Of a DNA stretch of 17,289 nucleotides, positions 9,473-17,289 are shown in pieces. The notes below the pieces were generated by a model. It saw only the letters and a list, made by a program, of their open reading frames with translations, was not told the origin of the DNA and did not search any database. The stretch covers positions 1-17,289 of the forward strand of contig JALLAZ010004344.1 of assembly GCA_036939755.1 (NCBI GenBank), written 5' to 3'. The translations under genes and the position numbers were made by a program. The stretch is from Stephanodiscus triporus. Lineage: Eukaryota > Bacillariophyta > Thalassiosirophyceae > Thalassiosirales > Thalassiosiraceae. Numbering within the stretch: position 1 is the first letter of the stretch; each line of letters starts with the position of its first letter.

Positions 9473-10615
9473 ATGAGACCGCATGAAAGTAACAGGACCG
9501 CGCTCGCAGCACCAACGACGACGACGTGCCGCCGCAATCGCGGGACCGTCGCCCTCGCGCTGTTCGCATGGTCGTCGCGCGCGTCGTCGATTATGGCGAC
9601 GACGGCCGCTTTCTCTCCGCCGCCCGTTCCGTCGTCCGTCGTTCGCGACGTCTCCCCCCCTTTCCTCGAGGCCTCGTCGTCGTCCGAGGTCACGTCTCCT
9701 CCTCGTCATCCTCGTCATCCTCCTCCTCCTCCTCCGACGACGACGACGACGACGTCCGCCCCGCCCGCCGCCTCGGTCGTCGTCGACTTCTACGATGCCC
9801 TCGACGACCTGTACGACAGATCCAGCTCCATCAAGTGCCCCTTCTTCCGCCGTCGTGCGGCGGACCTGATCGACGACGCGGCGACGGTCGGACGGTTCCT
9901 CCTGGTACGGCACAAGAGCCTGCCCGTCGTCTCCGACCTGCTCTCCCCCTCCTACGACGACGATGGCGACGGGGGGAGGGGGAGGGGGAATGGGGGGAGG
10001 GGCGAAATCGACGTCGACGAAAACGAGGTGGTGGCCGACGCCCTCCTTCCCGTGCCCCCGGGATGCAAGCCCCTGGGACGGCACATCGGGAGGGACGGCG
10101 CCGGGAAGGCTCGACACGCGACTATATCGGACGTCGCGCGTCGGATAGAGTACGATTGGACGTCCGGTCCCCTAGGCCCGACCAAGGGGTATTACATCAC
10201 CGGACGTCTCGACTCGACGATGTACCGCGACGACTGTCTCTTCACGGGTCCCGACCCGGACATGCCCGTGCGTGGCCTGAGGAAGTACCTCGGCGCGGCG
10301 AGTCACCTGTTCGACGCGCGCCGGAGCGACGCCCGACTGCTGTCGCTCGCGTACGATACGAACGGCGGAGAGTGCGGACGCGGACTCATCGAGGCGCGAT
10401 GGAGGCTGGGCGGGACGATCATGCTGCCCTGGCATCCGACCGTGGAGCCGTGGACGGGAACGACTAGGTACCACCTCGACGACGAGGGGTTGATAAAATT
10501 GCACGAGGAGAGGTGGGACATATCGGTCTGGAGGGCGTTCGTTTGCACGCTGATACCGAGCGCGAGGACGTGGAGGATATGGCGCGACGCGGACGGGACC
10601 GCCGTTCGCGCTTGA
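9473..10615 (+). CDS. Plastid-targeted DUF2358 / NTF2-like domain protein
   Basis: A single exon of 380 aa. The N-terminus has a basic stretch, a hydrophobic segment (GTVALALFAW, 24-33), and then TTAAFSPP at 43-50. This fits a diatom bipartite plastid presequence, with signal-peptide cleavage before the Phe of an AAF motif. A Ser/Pro/Thr-rich low-complexity stretch covers 65-100. Residues 104-155 (SSSIKCPFFRRRAADLID) resemble a segment I recall from algal and plant chloroplast proteins. The C-terminal domain (about 219-362) has GYYITGRLDSTMYRDDCLF, IEARWRLGGTIMLPW and GTTRYHLDDEGLIKLHEE, matching the NTF2/SnoaL-like DUF2358 family of cyanobacteria and plastids. Its biochemical role is not known to me. 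Starting at the later Met (residue 41) would lose the signal segment. A GGRGRGNGGRG loop lies at 167-177. Confidence 0.8.
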   Translation: MRPHESNRTALAAPTTTTCRRNRGTVALALFAWSSRASSIMATTAAFSPPPVPSSVVRDVSPPFLEASSSSEVTSPPRHPRHPPPPPPTTTTTTSAPPAASVVVDFYDALDDLYDRSSSIKCPFFRRRAADLIDDAATVGRFLLVRHKSLPVVSDLLSPSYDDDGDGGRGRGNGGRGEIDVDENEVVADALLPVPPGCKPLGRHIGRDGAGKARHATISDVARRIEYDWTSGPLGPTKGYYITGRLDSTMYRDDCLFTGPDPDMPVRGLRKYLGAASHLFDARRSDARLLSLAYDTNGGECGRGLIEARWRLGGTIMLPWHPTVEPWTGTTRYHLDDEGLIKLHEERWDISVWRAFVCTLIPSARTWRIWRDADGTAVRA

Positions 10616-10813
10616 GGACGAATGACCCCCCCCCCGCCTGCACGGGGCCTTCCTTGTCCATTATATTATTTTTCGCGGGCTCGCTACGGATCTTTTTCGC
10701 GCAATGTATGGCTACTGATAATGCTTCACTAGAGAGGATGATAAATCTCGCAGAAAAAATCTGCGTGCTCGCAATTTTTTACGACCGAACCCGACTAAGT
10801 GCATTATTATTAT
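10616..10813. other. Convergent intergenic region with a hairpin
   Basis: This is a short 3' space between convergent genes. It contains a C run near 10626-10636 and a perfect hairpin, CGCAGA (10749-10754) with TCTGCG (10760-10765), around five A. It is probably untranslated or 3'-end sequence. No gene is seen. Confidence 0.5.
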
Positions 10814-12330
10814 CTACAATTTCCGTTCCGTCAAAAACGCGAAGACTTCCCCCGCGACGGCGCCGACGGTATCGGGATCGGCGTGGAAGTGATGACTGCC
10901 GCCCAATCTCCTCGCGCGCGACGGCCGCAGGGCGTCTTTCACCGCGGCCTCGGCCCACGCGTCCACGGGCCATCCGTCCGTCGCCCACAGGGAGCAAACC
11001 GGCACGTCCGACGATCGGACGTCACGCATGAACGCCTCGACCTGCTCCCGGGTGTAATACTGCAGCGACGGCCACTGGAGTCGCGGGTCGTGGCGGAAGA
11101 CCACGGGTCCGTCCTCGTCGTCCGAACGAGAAGTCGACGCGGCGGCGGGGGCGGGGACCGTGGCGCGCAAGACCATGTCCCTCGCCGCCTCGTACGATAG
11201 GGACTGATCCCCCGGCATGCGTTCCGTCGTGCTCAGGCGCGCCCTGATCGCCGCGTCAAGATTTCCGTACACCCTCGCCCGGGAAGGCGATGCGTTCCCC
11301 CCACCGACGTTGGCATTGGGAAAAAGGGTCCGGTTGCTCCTGAGCCGGCGTTGGCAGGCAGCGCGGACGTGACGGGAGGCGTCGTCGGCGTTCCTTGCGA
11401 CGAGCCCGCCCTCCAGCAACACCAGGGCGGAGAACCATTCGGGAAATGCCGCGCACAGGACGACGGCGACACCGGACCCCATCGAGTGACCGACCAGTAT
11501 GATTTTGTTGTTGTGGTTGCTGTTGCTGTCATTATCTGCGGCACAGTCGTCATCAGAGAAAGAGGAGCCCGTCATCTGTCGTCCGCTCCCTTCGTTGTCG
11601 CTGCCGTCGTTCGTTGAGGCCGATCCGCCCGCGCCGACGTCATCGCCGCCATTTTCATCCCCCCACTGCAACGCCTCGACGAGTTCGGCGACATAATATG
11701 CGTATTCCGCCAGCAGCTGCGGCGGTCCGTCGACCGATTTATGTCCCGATAGGCCGTGTCCTTGGGTAACATTCGAACGAAAATAGAAGAGAGGATTAGA
11801 AAATTCGATCGCATCCGGCCGCATTTGCGTGCGTTGGATATTTTCCCGCTGACCACTCTGTCTTTAACTCGATCTTTCGTCGGTGCACTCCCCTCGAAAT
11901 AATGCCCACGACGTCCCCAATTAAACTCACCCGGAAAATCGAGCGCCACGATCTCCGTCGGGATCGCGCCAGACTTCGAGTCGACGACGCCGGCGGCCGC
12001 ATCATCATCATCCGAGGACGAAGACGATGACGACGAGAGAGACTCCAGGAGGGCGGGCGCGAACCGTTCAAACGACGCGGCGTTATCGAGCCAGCCGTGT
12101 AGGCATAGGATCTTCCTCGTCCTTCGCCGTGGTCGTCGTCGTCGTCGTTGCGTGCCGGCGCCATCTCCTCCCTCGTTCGAATCGTCGGACCCGACGACGT
12201 CGAAATTCGTCCAATGTCGCGTCGCCAGCCTCACGCCGTCGGTGCACGAGTGGGTCCTCTCGATCACTGAGATGGTGCTCATGCCTCGGGCGGACGATAT
12301 CACGGCCAGGGGGATCGCTCGTTGAAGCAT
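10814..12330 (-). CDS. Alpha/beta hydrolase (serine hydrolase-like), 448 aa
   Basis: Two exons (11931-12330 and 10814-11760) flank a 170-nt intron with donor GTGAGT and acceptor CCCAAG. Splicing rebuilds ALDFPGHGLSGH. Fold landmarks follow in order: the oxyanion-hole HGW (78-80) in LCLHGWLDNAASF, DFPGHGLS, the nucleophile elbow GHSMGSG with S226, the acid D395 in LWATDGWP, and H423 in GGSHHFHADP. The triad is complete, so it should be an active esterase, lipase or related hydrolase. The substrate cannot be told from sequence. An acidic Ser/Asn/Gly/Asp-rich insert (about 164-218) lies just before the strand leading to the elbow. A Ser run followed by Asp (about 100-110) and an Arg run (62-71) are further low-complexity insertions. 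The ATG at 12330 is the first in frame; a few upstream codons lack ATG. The N-terminus could be a weak mitochondrial presequence. Confidence 0.85.
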
Positions 12331-12397
12331 GGAGGTGAGTCCGAGGTTGGTTAACAACAGACCGTAGTAAGTAGAGAGTACTTAGAGTAGGCATTCA

Positions 12398-12670
12398 CTA
12401 TTGGGTTTGGGGACGATGGGCCGTTGACCGGAATCGTAACAACAATTTTGGGTCCGCCTGCTCGCTGTCGTCAACAACCTCTATCCCCTGCGTCCTGAGT
12501 TGCTCAATCTCCTCCCTCGTCACAGGGCGCAAAGGAGACATTTGATGTTGGGACAGTATAACGAGGCCTCTCTTTGGGAGTGACCGTTGTGATGACAAAA
12601 AAAATAGAGTACGATCCTTTTCTTGCCATTTGCCTTTCGCTGTGGCAATTATTCTCAAGGGTTCATCCAT
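12398..12670 (-). CDS. Small unidentified reading frame, 90 aa
   Basis: This is an ATG-started frame without a recognised family. The second half (SPLRPVTREEIEQLRTQGIE, then VVDDSEQADP) reads like genuine helical protein with mixed charge. The first half (EPLRIIATAKGKWQEKDRTL) is also plausible. It begins about 100 nt from the divergent zinc-repeat pseudogene and ends about 70 nt short of the hydrolase start, so it is either a small gene, an exon remnant, or chance. No splice partner is obvious. Confidence 0.25.
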   Translation of the reverse strand: MDEPLRIIATAKGKWQEKDRTLFFLSSQRSLPKRGLVILSQHQMSPLRPVTREEIEQLRTQGIEVVDDSEQADPKLLLRFRSTAHRPQTQ

Positions 12671-12760
12671 CGGCACAAACCTCCCTCTCACATCGTGTTT
12701 AGGTGTTTAGTGTGCACAACATCTCTCTGGTACGCCCAAAAGTAAACATTTTTGACCACT

Positions 12761-13424
12761 ATGGTGAGGTGCAGTCACGAGGGGTGCATCAAATTTTCCC
12801 GAGGGGGAGGAGTATGTAAAATGCATGGTGTGAAGAAACCCGCTTGCATCCACAAGGGGTGCACCAACAATGCCCAAAAGGGGGGAGTTTGCATGAGGCA
12901 TGGTTCGAAGGAGAATCGATGCAGCCACGATGGGTGTACCAAATATGCATTACGGGGGGAGTGTGTTGGAGAGGGGTGTACCAACCATTCCCGAAAGGTT
13001 TGTGGGAAATTCGAATGTGAAGTGATGCGGCCACGAGGGGTGCACCAAATTTCTCCGAAGGGGGAGATTTTGTGTATAGCATGGTGGGAAGAAACCCAAA
13101 TGCAATCACTAGGGGTACACCAATGATTCCAAACATGGAGGAGTTTGTAGAAGGCATGGCGCAAATGCAAAGCTATGCAGCCGCGAGGGGTGCACCGAAT
13201 ATCGCCAAAAGGACGAGTTTTGTTGGAGGCGTCGTGTGGGGTGCACCAACTGTTCCCAAGGGGGGGGAGTTTGCAAAAGGCATGGTGCAATGATGAAACC
13301 ATGGAGCCGCGAGGGGTGCACCAAATTTGAAACTGTCTTTTCGAGAGGGCTTTGTTGGAGGCATCGTGTAAAGCCTCTCGTCACTTCTCTGGGCAAATTG
13401 GAATGCTCCCCTCAAACCCGCTGA
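12761..13424 (+). pseudogene. WRKY19-like Cys/His zinc-repeat protein, decayed by one frameshift and two stops
   Basis: Nine tandem units follow the pattern C-x4-C-x9-C-x2-H-G, for example CSHEGCIKFSRGGGVCKMHG. This is the WRKY19-like repeat found in large families in diatoms and other stramenopiles. Role is unknown; the Cys/His spacing suggests zinc binding. At DNA level the landmark GGGGTGCACC recurs at 12781, 12856, 12931, 12973, 13037, 13112, 13187, 13238 and 13313. That is a 75-nt period with three shortened units (42, 64 and 51 nt). Two deletions are multiples of three. The 11-nt deletion near 13005-13020 shifts the frame. In the second frame, TAG stops occur at 13077-13079 (where Lys is usual) and 13110-13112 (where Glu is usual). 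The start is the first ATG (MVRCSHEG). A shorter product of about four units could still be made. Confidence 0.75.
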
Positions 13425-14152
13425 GTGATGCGAGGCGACGACCGCTGGTGCAATTGCCAGAAGGGACGGGGGGGACCGGATTGTACAATTCAAGAACAAT
13501 CATCTTTAGTGCCGCCTATCATCCATCATCCTCCCTTTTTCCATCTACCACGGCTCCAAACTTCGATGATTTTCGTAGTGCAAATCGGGTCGTGATCGAG
13601 AAAAGAGGGTTTGAGGGAGCATATGGATGGACAGAGAGTCACAGGGATCATGTCGTATTCGAATCATGACATGGGGGAGTTGATGAAGAAGAATTGATCG
13701 TGATGTGTGTACTTCCCTCTACATCTCGCATAATGTGAACGGCATGTTGTATTATTCTGTTACAAACATAGATGACTCGACAATACTTCACTTTATAGAA
13801 AGCAAGCGCAGATGCTCGTTATTGGGTGGGATACTGTATTACTCTCGTGTTTGCCGGGCGTTGCATTATCTTTCATTTGGGATTGGTTTTGAGATATCGT
13901 GTGCGTTCTTTTTCCCAGTCCATGCATTCCATATCGACGAGCCTGCGGGATAATATTCGATGCTTTATATTGCGGTCTCGCTCGACATATCCCGCGCTAG
14001 GGAGAAACCAATGCGGCTCACGATCGCGGCATCAGGCAAGGCGGACACATAATTCCATCGCTGGGATCCACCCTCCCCCTTTTCCGGCGAAGCACTGGGC
14101 ATAGCATTCATCGCAACCCCCCTCCGCCCGCGGCGTATACGCGTCACGACGA
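13425..14152. other. Intergenic region, nothing recognised
   Basis: This is 728 nt between the zinc-repeat pseudogene and the 3' end of the adenylyltransferase gene. Short open frames are present, but none looks like protein. The part from 13690 to 13990 is AT-rich and the last 150 nt become GC-rich. I see no RNA gene or mobile element. Confidence 0.5.
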
Positions 14153-14349
14153 CTACGTCGTCCCCCCTCTTCCCCCCTCCCCGTTGGAGGAGAACGCGTA
14201 CATGCGATGGCGTCGGACGTACCCCAGGACGTCGACGGAGAGCATCCCCCCCAGGATCGATACGTCATCGGTCGCACGCGCGGCGGAGGACGATACGCCC
14301 GACAGCGTTGGTACGCGTACGATCCTTATCGACGACGGCCGTCGTCCGA

Positions 14350-14406
<57 letters not shown>

Positions 14407-14407
14407 N

Positions 14408-14442
<35 letters not shown>

Positions 14443-15043
14443 TGTTGTCGTCGTCCGCGACTCCTGGCCGCGACCACCTCGCTACAGCCTCCCGCAGCGT
14501 CCTCTCGGCTTGCCGGTCGTCGTCATCGTCTTTTCTTCTGCGAAACACCACCACCCTGTGACCGACCATCCGGAAAACGTCCTCGGACCGTTTCCACCTC
14601 CCGTCCGCGAGGTCGACGAACGCGTCCGCGCCGAGCGCGAGCGCGAAGTCCACGTCCGGCTCGTTTTCCGTGAGCATGTCCAGGAGTTCGGCGGTCCCGA
14701 CCGCCGCCACTTCCCGTCCGCCTTCTTCCCTGCCGGACGTCGAGAGTTCGGGACCGGGGGGGGGGGGGGGGGGGGGGTGGGGGGGGGGGTGGGGGGGGAG
14801 GTTGGTATGGATTGTTTTATTCATTTCGATCGCATTTATAACGTCCGGGTAAATACAAACAACAAACTAACGAGTGCATATTTCACACGCTCACGTCATT
14901 CCTCCGCTCGCTTTCCTCTCAAAGCACGTCCTCTCCGCCTCCGAAACGACAACCTTCGGTATGCCCTTGAAGAGTAGTCGACACATCTCCACGCGATGTA
15001 GGAACGGCGCCTGTTTCTCCCGCTTGCCCTATCAAAATAAAAA

Positions 15044-15086
<43 letters not shown>

Positions 15087-15321
15087 GGGATGAGCGCGAA
15101 GAGGGGACATCGAGGGCTCGCAAACCACGATTCGAAAAAATTCAACTCACGCCGTACATGTGCCGGTACACGGGTAGGACGCGTACCTCGTCGTAGTCGT
15201 CCGACATCGCGAGGTGCGTGACTATGCCTAGGTGTCCGCCGATGCCGGTGGGCGGGTCGGCCGACGTGCCGAAGAGGCAGACCCTCCTCCTCCTCCTCCT
15301 CCTCTGGACGCTAATATCCAT
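14153..15321 (-). CDS. NadD/NMNAT-like nicotinate-nucleotide adenylyltransferase with poly-Asp insertion
   Basis: Three exons (15151-15321, 14895-15028 and 14153-14729) with introns of 122 and 165 nt give 293 aa. The enzyme would transfer AMP from ATP to nicotinate or nicotinamide mononucleotide in NAD synthesis. The N-terminal nucleotide-binding motif is FGTSADPPTGIGGHLGI (17-33), close to the FGTSADPPTAGH I recall from cyanobacterial NadD. It is followed by VLPVYRHMYGG and FLHRVEMCRLLFKGIP. The core has TAELLDML (114-121) and ALGADAFVDL (133-142). The C-terminal VSSSAAR (247-253) corresponds to the ISSTxxR phosphate-binding motif, followed by VLGYVRRHRMY. Between these an Asp tract of about 30 residues (199-228) interrupts the fold, probably as a surface loop. 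Base 14407 is undetermined (first base of codon 210, NAC). The first ATG follows an in-frame stop. The RRRRRRR run after it is low complexity. Confidence 0.75.
14351..14450. repeat. (GTC)n / (GAC)n trinucleotide tract encoding poly-Asp, with one ambiguous base
   Basis: This is about 100 nt of nearly pure GTC repeats on the plus strand (GAC on the coding strand of the adenylyltransferase), with two GTT units near the right end giving Asn. The single N of the window is at 14407. The number of units is therefore uncertain, although the frame is kept as written. Confidence 0.95.
14756..14799. repeat. Interrupted poly-G/poly-C tract in adenylyltransferase intron 2
   Basis: Long G runs broken by single T bases on the plus strand form a C-rich tract on the coding strand. 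It ends about 25 nt before the proposed GGCAG acceptor at 14730, where a polypyrimidine tract would be expected. Confidence 0.9.
15049..15082. repeat. (GA)n / (CT)n dinucleotide tract in adenylyltransferase intron 1
   Basis: About 17 GA units on the plus strand read as (CT)n on the coding strand, followed by a T-rich stretch and the GATAG acceptor at 15029. Again this sits where a polypyrimidine tract belongs. Confidence 0.9.
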
Positions 15322-15463
15322 CTCCCCCTCCTCCTTCCCCCAAAACCCCCGGCCACTTCAGTTTTACTCTCTTCTGGTGGAGAGAGTTCCTCTGTTAGTT
15401 TTACTGGTGGAACAGTATCGTAGGCGTCGGTATATCAATTCCAGGTACGTGTTTAGTCTTCCT

Positions 15464-15511
15464 CCTGGGTTGTACGTAGAGACTTGTACCAGTTTCTACG
15501 TACAACCCAGG
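15464..15511. repeat. Perfect 17-bp inverted repeat (hairpin)
   Basis: CCTGGGTTGTACGTAGA at 15464-15480 is the exact reverse complement of 15495-15511, around a 14-nt loop. Next to it, ACCTAAACCCAGG and ACCTAG repeat part of the arm. It may be a mobile-element end or an RNA hairpin; no element is identified. Confidence 0.85.
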
Positions 15512-15531
15512 ACCTAAACCCAGGACCTAGA

Positions 15532-15590
15532 TGGCTGACCGGTTGGGTAGGAAATTGGACCCCCGCCCGATTGCACCATCGTTCGACCAC
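15532..15590 (+). other. Possible degenerate tRNA-derived (SINE-like) pol III promoter
   Basis: TGGCTGACCGG (15532-15542) resembles an A box, and CGTTCGACCAC (15580-15590) shares GTTCGA with the B box. Their spacing of 37 nt falls in the range seen for tRNA genes. No cloverleaf with an acceptor stem can be formed, so it is not a tRNA gene. At best it is a tRNA-derived repeat head. Chance is a real alternative. Confidence 0.2.
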
Positions 15591-15828
15591 TTCCCGTCGA
15601 GGAATGCTCCCGCCCCCGCACCATAAGCCTCGACACACTGTCGGCAACGGGCCTACGTCTTGGTTTGGTCCGATTCGCCCTCTGTGGCGAGCATCGGTCC
15701 CATTTCTAAGCGAGACGAAATTGAAACATTTGCAAATTCTACGTCCCGGCACGATGGATGATGCATAAATCGATAATAATGCGTAGGAATAATGGAAAAA
15801 GTAACCCAAAACAACTAATAGACATTAG

Positions 15829-17289
15829 CTATACAGGGGTAGGGGTGGGCGGGCGGGTTTCCTCGTCGACGCCAGCGTCCGCCTCGTCGATCTCCGCCAT
15901 CTTCTTCTTTAGATTTTCCCTCTCCGCGGCCGACATCTTCTGGTACGCGCGCTCGACATCCCTCTTTTTTTGCTCCTCAAATCGACCGTACGCCGTGTCG
16001 CACATTTCAATTGGCGCATCCCTCAGCGCGACTAGCTCCGCTTCATCGATTTCCGTCCACGGGGCAGGGATACTCGCCTCCTCTGCAACTCCCTCTGCGA
16101 ATTGTTGGTAGAGGATGCGACGGTTAGCAACGTTCCCCATCGTTGACGCGGGCACACCCTTCCACCGGAGCAGAACCTCCAGCTCCTTGCTTTTAAGCCG
16201 CTGGATATCACCTCCCAGATCGTTCTGGAGGTGGTTGATGATGGGGAGTGCGGCCTCGCGCCTCGCGTGGTACTCCACCCGACTCTTCTTCTCCTTCTCC
16301 CTCTCCGCGGCCTCCGCTTTCCGCCTATTTATCTCCGCCGCTTTAAACATGTCATTCGACGTGACGTGCTCGCCTCCCGTGACAAAAAACTTTGCGCCGT
16401 GTGTGCTCGCGGCGGCGATTGCCTCTTGACGATCGCGTGTGTTCGCGACCGTCACCGCCATCGAGGCTTTCCTCTCGCTGATTTTGTCCGGATGAAACTG
16501 CGCCCTCAATACATCACCTTTGAAGCCCATAAGATTCAGCTGGGCGGTGCTGTAATCATTCTGGGACTGGATGTCCTGGAATGCATAGCACCGCGCCGAC
16601 TTCTCTCCACGAAGTCAGATTCGATTCCACGTCGAAAGTCTCCGCCAGCGCATTTCGGCAAATGATGGTGGTCGATGGACCTACCGGGATAGTTCCGCCA
16701 TAGACAATGAGCCCAAACGTTGTTATGTTGAGTGGTATTGGTTGTCCAGTAGCATAGAAGGCCGATGATATTTTTTTCAGGTTGTCCCGAACAACTCCCT
16801 TGAACGGACCGTAGTTGTGGTCCGTCTCCTGCTGAACGGAGGTGGCATTCGGGAGGCCGGGATAAAGATAAAGCCCACGAAAGCGGCACTTCATCAGCAA
16901 CTCCCTCCCGTTGCGACCTGGGCCGCTGTCCACCTTTAAGAGGACTCGTTTGCCCGGCGTATCCTCCATGTCGGGGTAGAGGGGGACGATGCTGTTGTCG
17001 ACGTACTTCTCGAACTCGTCGTCCGTCATCCCACCTTTTTCGTTCATGCCGAGCGTGCACGGCCAGCTCCTCTCCTCCTCACAACCGAATCTGCCTCGTG
17101 TATCCAAAATGTAGGCCAAAAACTCATAGCGGACCTTCTCCCTCTCCTCGGCCGTTGCACTCGTCGGAAGCTGAAAGTGCGGTGGAACGCACTCGCCGGC
17201 AGCATTGCTGCCAAATATCCCCGTGCATGCAAGTGACGATTTTGCCACAGACCTGCTCGCGATCGGAAGGTGGGGATCATAAAACGCCA
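15829..17289 (-). pseudogene. DDE_1-type transposase/endonuclease element, frame-broken and cut by the window edge
   Basis: Two minus-strand frames together cover one protein. The upstream frame (17287 down to 16556) is open to the edge and begins inside the protein (ACTGIFGSNAAGE). It has LLKVDSGPGRN, which fits the second catalytic Asp of pogo/jerky-like DDE_1 domains. It also has LPNATSVQQETDHNYGPFK, which fits the family's LPxNTTxxxQPxD segment carrying the third acidic residue. The downstream frame (to 15829) starts near DIQSQNDYSTAQLNLMGFKG and continues with a charged coiled-coil-like region (EAAEREKEKKSRVEYHARRE) to a stop. The frames change near 16576-16592, where I recall related copies having about 20 more residues. 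A deletion with frameshift is therefore likely. Related proteins are very numerous in Thalassiosirales, from memory. No terminal repeats were found. Confidence 0.7.

Larger units (their letters stand above)
15322..15828. other. Intergenic region with a hairpin and a tRNA-like promoter pair
   Basis: This is the upstream region of the adenylyltransferase and the downstream region of the DDE element. It has no convincing protein gene. It holds a perfect 17-bp inverted repeat and, next to it, an A-box/B-box-like pair; both are listed separately. The rest is unrecognised. Confidence 0.5.

Noticed and set aside
9526..10467. 313-aa plus-strand frame and a 238-aa minus-strand frame over the DUF2358 gene
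   Set aside because: Both are Arg/Ser/Asp low-complexity shadows created by CGT/GAC repeats. The frame at 9473-10615 carries the conserved domain.
10749..10765. Bacterial-type terminator
   Set aside because: It is a short stem with an A-rich loop and no T run, in a eukaryotic intergenic region. Kept only as a hairpin note.
12775..13302. 175-aa minus-strand frame with regular WCTP/HHAF-like repeats
   Set aside because: Its regularity comes from the 75-nt repeats of the zinc-repeat gene read backwards. The plus strand has the Cys/His pattern of a known family.
12781..13325. CRISPR-like array
   Set aside because: The units are coding repeats that differ along their whole length, without constant repeats and unique spacers, in a eukaryotic context.
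14207..14977. Plus-strand frame with a long poly-Val run
   Set aside because: It is the complement of the poly-Asp tract and crosses exon and intron of the adenylyltransferase without any motif.
15525..15600. Functional tRNA gene
   Set aside because: The A-box and B-box matches are imperfect, and no acceptor, anticodon or T stems could be paired into a cloverleaf.
15453..15809. 118-aa minus-strand and 94-aa plus-strand frames between adenylyltransferase and DDE element
   Set aside because: They overlap the hairpin and tRNA-like region on both strands. The composition is not protein-like and no motif is recognised.

Overview
This window looks like nuclear DNA of a photosynthetic stramenopile, most likely a centric diatom of the Thalassiosira type. 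Four things point there. Protein genes are split by short GT-AG introns of about 65-195 nt. One gene starts with a diatom-style bipartite plastid presequence containing an AAF motif. A cassette of Cys/His repeats is of the WRKY19-like kind common in diatoms. The right edge carries a DDE endonuclease element of a type I recall as abundant in Thalassiosirales. The species call rests on recall, not on a search.

Layout. Positions 1-2075 are repeat-derived: a duplicated copy of the 5' end of an ion-channel gene, a long fold-back inverted repeat, a frameshifted Ty1/copia fragment and an unidentified reading frame. A four-exon voltage-gated K+ channel (minus, 2076-3959) is divergent from a two-exon MYND-finger protein (plus, 4432-6981). 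That protein is convergent with a four-exon aminoacylase-1-like M20 peptidase (minus, 7375-9192). The peptidase is divergent from a plastid-targeted DUF2358/NTF2-like protein (plus, 9473-10615), which is convergent with a two-exon alpha/beta hydrolase (minus, 10814-12330). Next come a small unidentified frame (minus), a decayed WRKY19-like zinc-repeat gene (plus, 12761-13424), a three-exon NadD/NMNAT-like adenylyltransferase with a long poly-Asp tract (minus, 14153-15321), and a broken DDE element running off the right edge (minus, 15829-17289).

The strands alternate gene by gene, with short shared intergenic spaces, as in a compact protist genome. I see no operon or pathway cluster: the enzymes (N-acyl amino acid hydrolysis, NAD synthesis, a generic hydrolase) look like unrelated housekeeping genes. 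The window is compositionally split. From about 2.0 to 7.5 kb it is visibly more AT-rich. From about 7.6 to 15.3 kb it is strongly GC-rich and full of CGT/GAC trinucleotide and homopolymer tracts, several inside introns just upstream of 3' splice sites.

Exon structures were worked out by hand from splice signals and reading-frame continuity, and none is confirmed by transcripts. I found no convincing new multi-gene system. The most interesting items are the exact 75-nt zinc-repeat pseudogene, the poly-Asp insertion in the adenylyltransferase, the intronic pyrimidine microsatellites, and the duplicated channel promoter fused to a fold-back element.
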